Source: CANJQH01 sp031368515
GTDB lineage: Bacteria; Chloroflexota; Anaerolineae; J036; Brachytrichaceae
Assembly: GCA_031368515.1 (NCBI GenBank)
Contig: JANMNW010000363.1
Coordinates: 1 to 14,676 of the forward strand
Reading direction: 5' to 3'
DNA: 14,676 nucleotides
The position numbers and the translations under genes were made by a program. Positions 1 through 6,016 of this stretch are shown here, in pieces. The notes beneath the pieces were generated by a model. The model was given only the letters and a program-made list of their open reading frames with translations, was not told the origin of the DNA and ran no database searches. The first letter of the stretch is position 1. Each line of letters begins with the position of its first letter.

Positions 1-2210
1 AGCCGCGTGTAGGTCGCATCGAAACCATCGATCAGGCTGGTGTCGTCAAGCACCAGACCGGCGTCCTGGCGGCCGTTCTTCGCATGGCACATCACGCAGC
101 TGCGTTGCAGAATCGGCCGGATGTCGCGGTTGAATTCCACGTCCACCGCATGGCGGGCGGCGCGTGTGGTGACCGTCTGTCCGTTGCCGTCCTTGGTCAG
201 CAACGGCGTGTTGCCGGTCAGGTCGGCAGGCTGATAGCCGGCGCGGCCGGCCGCGGTGTTGGCGAAGTCGGTCGGCACGCGGCTGTGCGCGTGGCAGCCG
301 CCGCAATTGGTGCGCACTTCGCCGGGCCGCAGCATGTGCCAGGTCTGCGCCATGTTCAGCACCATGCCATTGCGATCCAGCGTCTGAAACGTAAAAGTTG
401 TGTCGGCCGGCAGCTTGGCTAAAAAGCTGGTGTCGGGATTGCCCTCGCTGTCGAGAACAGGCTGCCCTCCCGGGCCATTCTTGCGCAAGGGAAGCTCGCC
501 TAAAATTCGCAAGCGCTCATTGCCATAGTTGAAAAACTGTTGGCCTTCGGATGGTCCGTAGCTGCGATGGGCGTTCGGCTCCATCGCAAGAATGCGCACG
601 GCCCAGATGTCGCTGTTGGCGTATTTGCCGGCATCGGCGCCTTGCCAAAACCAGTTGCTGTTGAATTCGTTTTCAGCCGTGTTGAATTGGTCCAGCCCGT
701 CAAACGCCTGCGTGCTGGCATACCCTGGCGCGCTCTCGCGTTTGTAGAAGCTGCTCGTAGCGACCAGTCCGTAGGGCGTGCCTGCAGGCAAGAGCGGATG
801 CGCGCTGCCGTCGTTCGGTAACCATGAAGGCTTGGCCGGTTCGGCCACGCCGTGCACTGCGCTGTACGGCACGACGGCGCGCGGCCAGGCTTCGTTAAAG
901 TTCGGATCATTTTTGATAAGCGTCAAATCCGACGGGCTGCCGATGGGCGTGCCGCCTGGGATGACATAGATCCCGGAGTCGAGCGCCGGCGTGTTCACCG
1001 GGCGATTGAGCGTGTTGGCCGGGCCCGGCGACCAGGCAACGAGCAAGTCGTTGCCCGGCGCGGCTGATGGGTGCGTGAATTTGCCCACCCGCACAGCGCC
1101 GGCGCCGACCGGAGCTGCGTCATCGCCGGCGGTGGTGAACGGCGTCAGTCCCACGATGCCGCGCGGCGCAAAAGGCATGTCGATGTGCCAGGTAAAGCCG
1201 CCGCTGGTCGTCTGTGTCAGGCCTGGTCCCTGGTTCAGATCGGCCGAATGAAATTTGACGGCGCCGGGCGCGGGCAACGGGAACTTATAGAGCGTGCCAA
1301 AGCCCCAGTTATTCAGGTTGTAGTAATCCTCAACCACAATATCGCCGCTGCTCAGCTGCGTGTAGAAGTGAAGCGCGTCGCGAAAGCTGAAAGCGCTGAT
1401 CAGCGGTTCAAAATGCCGCCCGTCGGGCAGGATCGACCAGACGCCCCACATGCGTTCATCGCGCAAGCCTTGCGCCTCATGGCTGCTAAACATCACGCGG
1501 CCATCGGCCAGCGGCGTGGGGTGCAACGCGCTGCCGTGCGTCATCGGCGCGACTGGCGTGACGTTGGCGCCGTCTTCGTCCATCACAAACAGCTGCATGG
1601 TGGGGAATGTGTAGGACTTGACCGGCAGCAAGCCGTTTCGATTGCTGGAAAAGATGATCTTGCCGCCGGCCAGCGGCGCCGGTCCCAGGTTCAGAATGCC
1701 GTATCCAAGCCGGTTAAACGTGTTCGGCGGGTCAACCGGGTTGCTTTCGAGCCAGTTGCCCGAGCCGGTGTTTGGCGTGAACTCCTGGTGCGTCAGGCCT
1801 TGAATCACGCGCGTGGCCAGGTTGATGCGATAGATGTCGGCACCGGCGACGGGCAAGTTGCCGCGTTGTGTGTTGCTGGCGGATATGCGCACATCGGGCG
1901 AAAAGCTGTAATACACCCATTGCGCGTCGAACGACACAAACGGGTCGGTCACCGCACCGTCTGTGGTGTCGACCAGCACTTCCTCGGTGCCGTTTGCCCG
2001 CAGCAATATCAGATCCGAACCCGGCTCGAATGTGCCCGGGTGAAACACCTCGGGCCAGATGGCATGGGTGTCACCGCCATGCCGTGGCTGTCGCACATAC
2101 ACGATGTCATAAGCTGCGCCGGCACGCGTGTTTGTGGCCGTGGCCCATGGCGTTCCGGCCAGCGTACCGGCAAGAATGACGGCCAGGGCAATGATCCGAG
2201 TGATGCGCAT
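1..2210 (-). CDS. HzsA-related secreted multihaem cytochrome c (3' end cut by window)
   Basis: An open frame runs without a stop from ATG at 2210 to the window edge (736 codons). I checked every codon; an in-frame TAG lies at 2220-2222, so the start is well bounded. The N-terminus (MRITRIIALAVILAG, then a small-residue stretch ending ATA) is a Sec signal peptide, so the protein is exported. The middle shows PD40/TolB-like beta-propeller wording (SFDAQWVYYSFSPD, KIIFSSNRNG, LFVMDEDGANV, GRVMFSSHEAQG) and the LNNWGFGTLYKFP stretch I associate with proteins related to the hydrazine synthase alpha subunit. Two c-type haem motifs follow: CGGCH at residues 636-640 and CVMCH at 705-709, the second in a context (FNRDIRPILQRSC) typical of periplasmic cytochromes. 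Family membership is from memory of these motifs. Hydrazine synthesis is not implied, because relatives occur widely outside anammox bacteria and their substrate is unknown. The gene is divergent from cimA. Confidence 0.72.
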   Translation of the reverse strand, partial: MRITRIIALAVILAGTLAGTPWATATNTRAGAAYDIVYVRQPRHGGDTHAIWPEVFHPGTFEPGSDLILLRANGTEEVLVDTTDGAVTDPFVSFDAQWVYYSFSPDVRISASNTQRGNLPVAGADIYRINLATRVIQGLTHQEFTPNTGSGNWLESNPVDPPNTFNRLGYGILNLGPAPLAGGKIIFSSNRNGLLPVKSYTFPTMQLFVMDEDGANVTPVAPMTHGSALHPTPLADGRVMFSSHEAQGLRDERMWGVWSILPDGRHFEPLISAFSFRDALHFYTQLSSGDIVVEDYYNLNNWGFGTLYKFPLPAPGAVKFHSADLNQGPGLTQTTSGGFTWHIDMPFAPRGIVGLTPFTTAGDDAAPVGAGAVRVGKFTHPSAAPGNDLLVAWSPGPANTLNRPVNTPALDSGIYVIPGGTPIGSPSDLTLIKNDPNFNEAWPRAVVPYSAVHGVAEPAKPSWLPNDGSAHPLLPAGTPYGLVATSSFYKRESAPGYASTQAFDGLDQFNTAENEFNSNWFWQGADAGKYANSDIWAVRILAMEPNAHRSYGPSEGQQFFNYGNERLRILGELPLRKNGPGGQPVLDSEGNPDTSFLAKLPADTTFTFQTLDRNGMVLNMAQTWHMLRPGEVRTNCGGCHAHSRVPTDFANTAAGRAGYQPADLTGNTPLLTKDGNGQTVTTRAARHAVDVEFNRDIRPILQRSCVMCHAKNGRQDAGLVLDDTSLIDGFDATYTR

Positions 2211-2323
2211 GCTTGAAGTCTATGCGCCGTGGGCGATGCCGCACCCAACGCCAGCCGGACACACACTCGGGCGATTGCCGGGCGCGGAGGCTGACACTTC
2301 CTCTCAGCTCACGGAAAGTGCCC

Positions 2324-2391
2324 ACGTTAAGGTGGCCTACACCTTAAGATGGGCTCTACCTTGAGGTGGGGCCCATCTTGAGGTGTAGGCC
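2324..2391. repeat. Four tandem 17-bp repeats, operator-like array
   Basis: Four contiguous 17-bp units start at 2324, 2341, 2358 and 2375: ACGTTAAGGTGGCCTAC, ACCTTAAGATGGGCTCT, ACCTTGAGGTGGGGCCC and ATCTTGAGGTGTAGGCC. Six columns (4, 5, 7, 8, 10, 11) are invariant, giving a core close to ACCTTRAGGTGG, itself a near-palindrome (ACCT..AGGT). A fainter unit may follow at 2392 (AAGTTCAGG). The array ends just before the predicted -35 element at 2395, so it occupies about -107 to -40 relative to the predicted start site, where activators commonly bind. A set of binding sites for a regulator of cimA and/or the divergent cytochrome is inferred; the regulator is unknown. Confidence 0.75.
2334..2391 (+). 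other. Long imperfect inverted repeat / potential hairpin
   Basis: Bases 2334-2356 pair with 2369-2391 over 23 positions around a 12-nt loop. Only two positions are not Watson-Crick (2345 with 2380, 2355 with 2370). Both are T opposite G read on the plus strand, hence G-U pairs in plus-strand RNA but A-C mismatches on the other strand. It lies inside the tandem repeat array, whose units are themselves near-palindromic, so the folding may be a by-product of stacked binding sites. No U-tract follows, so it is not an ordinary terminator. Confidence 0.55.
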
Positions 2392-2394
2392 AAG

Positions 2395-2423
2395 TTCAGG
2401 CATCAGTCGCGCCAGCGTATACT
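2395..2423 (+). promoter_or_regulatory. Predicted sigma-70-type promoter of the cimA leader
   Basis: TATACT at 2418-2423 matches five of six bases of the -10 consensus. TTCAGG at 2395-2400, 17 bases upstream, is a weak -35. The expected start point, about 7 bases after the -10, falls at 2430-2431, on or next to the ATG of the leader ORF. The leader would then be translated from a leaderless transcript. The weak -35 fits a promoter helped by an activator bound at the adjacent repeats (inference). Confidence 0.45.
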
Positions 2424-2430
2424 TACGGAA

Positions 2431-2523
2431 ATGCAGCGCATCGCCATTTCGATGATTGCGATTAGTTCGGGCCGCGGTTGGAGCATTCAGCCGCAGGCCC
2501 TGCCTTCGCGTCGGAATGGCTGA
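2431..2523 (+). CDS. Isoleucine-rich leader peptide of cimA (attenuator)
   Basis: A 30-codon ORF, ATG at 2431 to TGA at 2521-2523, begins MQRIAISMIAIS. Isoleucine codons occur at positions 4, 6, 9, 11 and 19 (ATC once, ATT four times); four fall within eight codons. There is one Leu and no Val. It ends 30 bases before a terminator hairpin that directly precedes cimA, whose product starts isoleucine synthesis. This is the arrangement of amino-acid attenuators: ribosomes stall on Ile codons when charged tRNA-Ile is scarce, letting an antiterminator form. A candidate antiterminator exists: GCCTTC at 2502-2507 (codons 24-26) can pair with GAAGGC at 2569-2574, the terminator's right arm. A ribosome reaching the stop codon would cover 2502-2507 and let the terminator form. 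No good ribosome site precedes the ATG (GGAA abuts it), which suits leaderless translation. The peptide needs no function of its own. Confidence 0.7.
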   Translation: MQRIAISMIAISSGRGWSIQPQALPSRRNG

Positions 2524-2552
2524 CACGCTGCTGCCCTATACTTGAATCTCGC

Positions 2553-2584
2553 ACGCCTTCCTTCGCAGGAAGGCGTTTTTATTT
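2553..2584 (+). terminator. cimA: Rho-independent terminator / attenuator before cimA
   Basis: ACGCCTTCCT at 2553-2562 pairs perfectly with AGGAAGGCGT at 2567-2576 around a TCGC loop, followed by TTTTTATTT. The U-tract ends three bases before the cimA ATG. No gene upstream on this strand needs terminating, so the element must act on cimA itself. The only purine-rich ribosome-site candidate for cimA (AGGAAGG, 2567-2573, 14 bases from ATG) lies inside the right arm, so the hairpin could also hide it. Confidence 0.85.
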
Positions 2585-2587
2585 GCC

Positions 2588-4159
2588 ATGACCCATACTT
2601 TTCTTTATGACACCACGCTACGCGACGGAACCCAGGGCGAAGGCGTGAACTTCTCCGTCGAAGACAAACTGCGCATTGCGCAAAAGCTCGATGCTTTTGG
2701 CATGCATTACATCGAGGGTGGCTGGCCGGGCTCCAATCCGAAAGATGCCGAATTTTTTGCGCGCGCCGCCGGGCTTAACCTACAACACGCGCGCTTGAGC
2801 GCGTTCGGCAGCACACGCAGAGCCAACAGCCAGGTGGAGAGCGACCCTCAGATCAAACTGCTGTTGGACGCGCGAACACCCGTGGTAACCATGGTGGCCA
2901 AAACCAGCAAACTGCATGTGACCCATGTGCTCGAAACCGATCTCGAAGAAAACCTTGACATGATCGCCGACAGCGTCTCGTTCTTCTGCAAAAAAGGCAA
3001 AGAGGTGATGCACGACGCCGAGCACTATTTTGACGGATTCAAATTGGACAAAGACTATGCGCTGATGACGCTGAAAGCGGCGCGCGACGCCGGGGTCGAC
3101 TGGATCGTGCTGTGCGACACCAACGGCGGCGCCATGCCATGGGAAGTGGCCGAGATCGTTCGCGCCACTGTTGCGGAGCTCGGTGCTTCGGGCTCAAAGC
3201 CGCGCTTCGCCATCCACACCCACAACGACTCCGGCCTCGCCGTGGCCAACGCGCTCGAAGCGATTCGCGCCGGCTGCACGCAGATTCAAGCCACCATCAA
3301 CGGCTATGGCGAACGCGTGGGCAATTGCAACATGATCGACAGCATCGCCAACCTGCGCCTCAAGCTCGACGACGCTTGCGTAAACGACGATCAGCTGCGT
3401 GGGCTGTCCGACCTGTCGCACTATGTGGCCGAAATGGCCAACCTGGCGCCCAATATCCGCGCGCCGTATGTCGGCCATGCGGCGTTTGCGCACAAAGGCG
3501 GCATCCACGTCGCCGCCATCATGAAGCTTGAGGAGAGCTATCAGCATATTGATCCCGCGCGCGTGGGCAACCAAAAGCGCGTTTTGGTCAGCGAGCTGAG
3601 CGGCCGCGGCAACATCGCGTTCAAGGCCAAAGAATTTGGCCTCGATCCCGACAAAGAAGAGGTCAAACAAGTGCTTGCGCAGATCAAAGAGATGGAGAAC
3701 AAGGGATTCTTCTTCGAAGGCGCCGACGCCACCGTCGAGCTCATGCTGCGGCGCGCTCAGCACGGCTATGTCAAACCTTTTGAGCTGGTCGATTTCATGG
3801 TTCTGGTGGAAAATCGGCGGGGGCGCGGGCTGCTGGCGGAAGCCAATGTCAAAGTCAGCGTGCGCGGCGAAGTGTCGCACACCGCCGCTGAAGGCGACGG
3901 TCCCGTCAACGCGCTTGACCGCGCGCTGCGCAAGGCGCTGCTGCCCCACTACCCGCAGGTCGATGCCGTGCGCCTGGTCGATTACAAGGTGCGCATTCTC
4001 GACGGCGACAAAGCCACCGCAGCCACCACGCGGGTGACCATCGATTCACGCAACGACGGCCGCGACTGGACGACCGTCGGCGCCTCGGTCAATATCGTAG
4101 ATGCCAGCTGGCTGGCGCTGACGGATTCGCTCGAATATGCGATCACGGTCGCGTCGTAG
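2588..4159 (+). CDS. cimA: (R)-citramalate synthase
   Basis: 523 residues, the usual length for CimA. It condenses pyruvate with acetyl-CoA to (R)-citramalate, the first step of the threonine-independent route to isoleucine, in the cytoplasm. The N-terminal DRE-TIM barrel carries YDTTLRDGTQGEG at 7-19 (the R-D pair at 12-13 is catalytic/metal-binding in the family), the metal-binding HTHND at 210-214, and GYGERVGNCN at 239-248, all intact. From about 370 on, ELMLRRAQHGYVKPFEL, VRGEVSHTAAEGDGPVNALDRAL and VDYKVRILDG match the LeuA-type dimerisation and allosteric domain, which in relatives binds the end product. A homocitrate or 2-isopropylmalate synthase is less likely, because the opening and overall length fit CimA. 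Two control layers can be inferred: attenuation through the Ile leader, and feedback through the C-terminal domain. It is convergent with the MFS gene, five bases between stops. Confidence 0.93.
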   Translation: MTHTFLYDTTLRDGTQGEGVNFSVEDKLRIAQKLDAFGMHYIEGGWPGSNPKDAEFFARAAGLNLQHARLSAFGSTRRANSQVESDPQIKLLLDARTPVVTMVAKTSKLHVTHVLETDLEENLDMIADSVSFFCKKGKEVMHDAEHYFDGFKLDKDYALMTLKAARDAGVDWIVLCDTNGGAMPWEVAEIVRATVAELGASGSKPRFAIHTHNDSGLAVANALEAIRAGCTQIQATINGYGERVGNCNMIDSIANLRLKLDDACVNDDQLRGLSDLSHYVAEMANLAPNIRAPYVGHAAFAHKGGIHVAAIMKLEESYQHIDPARVGNQKRVLVSELSGRGNIAFKAKEFGLDPDKEEVKQVLAQIKEMENKGFFFEGADATVELMLRRAQHGYVKPFELVDFMVLVENRRGRGLLAEANVKVSVRGEVSHTAAEGDGPVNALDRALRKALLPHYPQVDAVRLVDYKVRILDGDKATAATTRVTIDSRNDGRDWTTVGASVNIVDASWLALTDSLEYAITVAS

Positions 4160-4164
4160 CTTCG

Positions 4165-5403
4165 CTATCGCCCCACCTCCCAGCGCCGAAACGCCGGCCG
4201 AAGCAGGAGCAACGCGCACGCCAGAAGCGCCATCGCAATGCCGTTGAAGCGAACGGCTGCGAGCGGCCCCAACGCGTTGCCCATCCAGCCAACCATCAAT
4301 GCGCCAAGCGGCTGCGCGCCAAACGACAGCATTTGCGAAACGCTCAGCAGGCGCGCGCGCATGGTGGCCGGCGCAAGCATTTGCGTCAGGGCATTCACGC
4401 TGGCCAGCACAACCGGAATGCTGATGCTGTAAAGAAAAATGCCGGCCAATGTGGCCGGCGCCCAGCGCGAAAATGATGTGATCGTAAGCCAGACGCCCGA
4501 CCAGATCAGCATCGCAATCAGCGCTGTCCCTGCGCGTGCGACTTTCTGGATTTGTGGCGCAACGATGAGCGCACCCAGCAACGCGCCCGCACCCGACGCA
4601 GCCAGCATGTAGCCCAGCAGCTGCGGGCCGCCGTTCAGCACGCCATCCGCTATCGGCGCCGACAGTTGCAGGCTGGAGAATACGAACAGCGTCACAAGCA
4701 GGCTGCACAGCAGCAGATCGATGATGCGCGGGTTGCTTCGCAAATAGCGCAGGGACTCTGCAAAATCCCCCAGGGCGGTGCCGCCTGCGCCGCGTCGCAC
4801 CTGCTGCGCACGCACAAAATTCAGTCCGACGATCACCGCCAAAAAGCTCAAGCCATTCAAAAAGAAGGCCAGCCCGGTGCCGACCAGCGCGACCACCCAC
4901 CCTGCCAGCGCCGGACCGATCAGCCGGCCGATCTCGATCATGGTGACGTTAAAGGCCATAGATTTGCGGATCTCGCCCATGCCAGTAAGATCGCCGATAA
5001 ACGCCGACTGCGCAGGAAAGTTGAACGCCGCGCTGATGCCGAGCAGCAGGGCCAGCGCCACCACCGGCCACACCGAGCGCACGCCCAGAAACACAAGCGC
5101 GGCCAGCGTGAATGCCAGCATCATCTCGCTCGTTTGCGTCACGAGCAGTAGTTTGCGCCGGTCCAGACGATCCGCCACCGATCCGGTAAATGGACCCAGC
5201 AGCAGCATGGGCACAAAGGCCATTGCGCCGACAACGCCTATCCAGCGCGAATCACGGGTGATATCCCACACATACCATTGCTGCGCAACCTGTTGCATGA
5301 AGGTGCCGATCAGCGAAACGGCTTGGCCAGAAATGTAGATTCGGAAGTTGCGGTCTTTGAGCGGGGAGAAGGAGTCGGACAGCAATCTGTTCAATAAAGA
5401 CAT
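4165..5403 (-). CDS. MFS exporter, MFS_3/EntS-like
   Basis: 412 residues with about twelve hydrophobic segments, an inner-membrane secondary transporter. The N-terminus (FSPLKDRNFRIYISGQAVSLIG) and GTFMQQVAQQWYVWDIT are typical of the MFS_3 group that includes the enterobactin exporter EntS and many macrolide or drug exporters. The MFS motif A, GSVADRLDRRKLL at 74-86 between TM2 and TM3, is well conserved. Substrate cannot be told from sequence, and no siderophore genes are nearby. ATG at 5403 is preceded by an extended hydrophilic start common in the group. It is convergent with cimA and ends with TAG at 4165-4167; no clear terminator separates the two. Confidence 0.88.
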   Translation of the reverse strand: MSLLNRLLSDSFSPLKDRNFRIYISGQAVSLIGTFMQQVAQQWYVWDITRDSRWIGVVGAMAFVPMLLLGPFTGSVADRLDRRKLLLVTQTSEMMLAFTLAALVFLGVRSVWPVVALALLLGISAAFNFPAQSAFIGDLTGMGEIRKSMAFNVTMIEIGRLIGPALAGWVVALVGTGLAFFLNGLSFLAVIVGLNFVRAQQVRRGAGGTALGDFAESLRYLRSNPRIIDLLLCSLLVTLFVFSSLQLSAPIADGVLNGGPQLLGYMLAASGAGALLGALIVAPQIQKVARAGTALIAMLIWSGVWLTITSFSRWAPATLAGIFLYSISIPVVLASVNALTQMLAPATMRARLLSVSQMLSFGAQPLGALMVGWMGNALGPLAAVRFNGIAMALLACALLLLRPAFRRWEVGR

Positions 5404-5407
5404 GATG

Positions 5408-5434
5408 ATTCTATGACTGTGCTTGTACTGTACA
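5408..5434 (-). promoter_or_regulatory. Predicted promoter and small palindrome upstream of MFS gene
   Basis: On the minus strand, TAGAAT (plus 5408-5413) is a five-of-six -10 match, only four bases from the ATG, which would again give a nearly leaderless transcript. The hexamer 17 bases upstream (CGTGTA) is a poor -35. An 11-base inverted repeat TGTAC-A-GTACA (plus 5424-5434) lies between the -35 and -10 positions and could be an operator. Short motifs like these arise by chance, so confidence is low. Confidence 0.3.
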
Positions 5435-5739
5435 CGTCTCCGTGAATGCCTTGATTGACCGCCCCATGCACCTTGAAGTCATCGGAGATCGATCGGATGA
5501 TGGCATTGCTTGTCCGATGATCGCCGCAGTCGTGCAAGCGCCTCGCCGCCAGCAGCGCGCGTCATGCAAGGAAATGGCGGATGGCTATGGTCGCGCGGAC
5601 ATGATGCGCATGGTTGTGAACATTGCTGCGGTGGCCGCAGGCCCCTTTTTGTTCGCTGCTGAGCCCAGGCTGCATGTCGGCGCGGCGCAATCGGTGTTGA
5701 GCGGTCGCATCACCTTGCACCCCAGTGCCGCATACACGG
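5435..5739. other. Intergenic stretch without a recognisable gene
   Basis: I see no gene here. A plus-strand frame starting at 5442 stays open to 5774 but shows no family I know and probably reflects high GC. Its end (GRITLHPSAAYTGAG, about 5704-5748) reads like the start of the beta-helix remnant in another frame, so the decayed gene may begin here. A weak hairpin at 5626-5640 has its T-run five bases too far away for a convincing terminator. Confidence 0.4.
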
Positions 5740-6015
5740 GTGCTGGAAGACTTTGCAATCTACGTGCCTGGTGAAGCCGCCGATGACGCGCTGCGCGCCA
5801 ACCCGGGCGTGCGTCATGTGACACTGCGGCGAGTGCACGCGCGCAATAGCCGCATGTATGGCGTGCGGCTGTAGGACGATGTCTCCAGCGTGCTGATCGA
5901 GGCCTCCGACGCCCACGGCATCGGTTTGCAGGCGGTGGCCGACGTAGTGTTGCGCGGGTGCGCACTGCACCACAATTCCGGCGATGGCGTGCGACTGCAC
6001 GCCTCCGACCAGCCG
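5740..6015 (+). pseudogene. Remnant of a right-handed parallel beta-helix protein
   Basis: Read from 5740, the plus strand gives VLEDFAIYVPGEAADDALRA, then VRHVTLRRVHARNSRMYGVRL, an in-frame TAG at 5872-5874, then VSSVLIEASDAHGIGLQAV and VVLRGCALHHNSGDGVRLH. The repeated pattern (short V/I/L strand, N/S/D/G turn, about 22-25 residues per coil) is that of pectate-lyase-like PbH1 repeats, usually extracellular or cell-surface proteins. The frame loses this character at about 6015, beside the leuC stop codon at 6017. With a premature stop, no start and no plausible end, this is best read as a decayed fragment. The upstream coil in another frame suggests a further frameshift near 5745. The original function is unknown. 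Confidence 0.55.
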
Positions 6016-6016
6016 C

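Noticed and set aside
1071..2216. Long plus-strand open frame opposite the cytochrome gene
   Set aside because: It is the exact codon-register complement of the minus-strand gene, with Arg/Ala/His-rich composition and no motifs; the minus strand carries the signal peptide and CXXCH sites.
2537..2542. Second TATACT box just before the cimA terminator
   Set aside because: No -35 at suitable spacing, and a start there would lead straight into the terminator.
3194..3949. Minus-strand open frame of 251 codons inside cimA
   Set aside because: It lies wholly within the conserved cimA coding region and has no recognisable domain; a GC-driven shadow.
5626..5650. Plus-strand hairpin CTGCGG-TGG-CCGCAG followed by T5
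   Set aside because: GCCCC separates stem and T-run, and no gene upstream on that strand needs termination.
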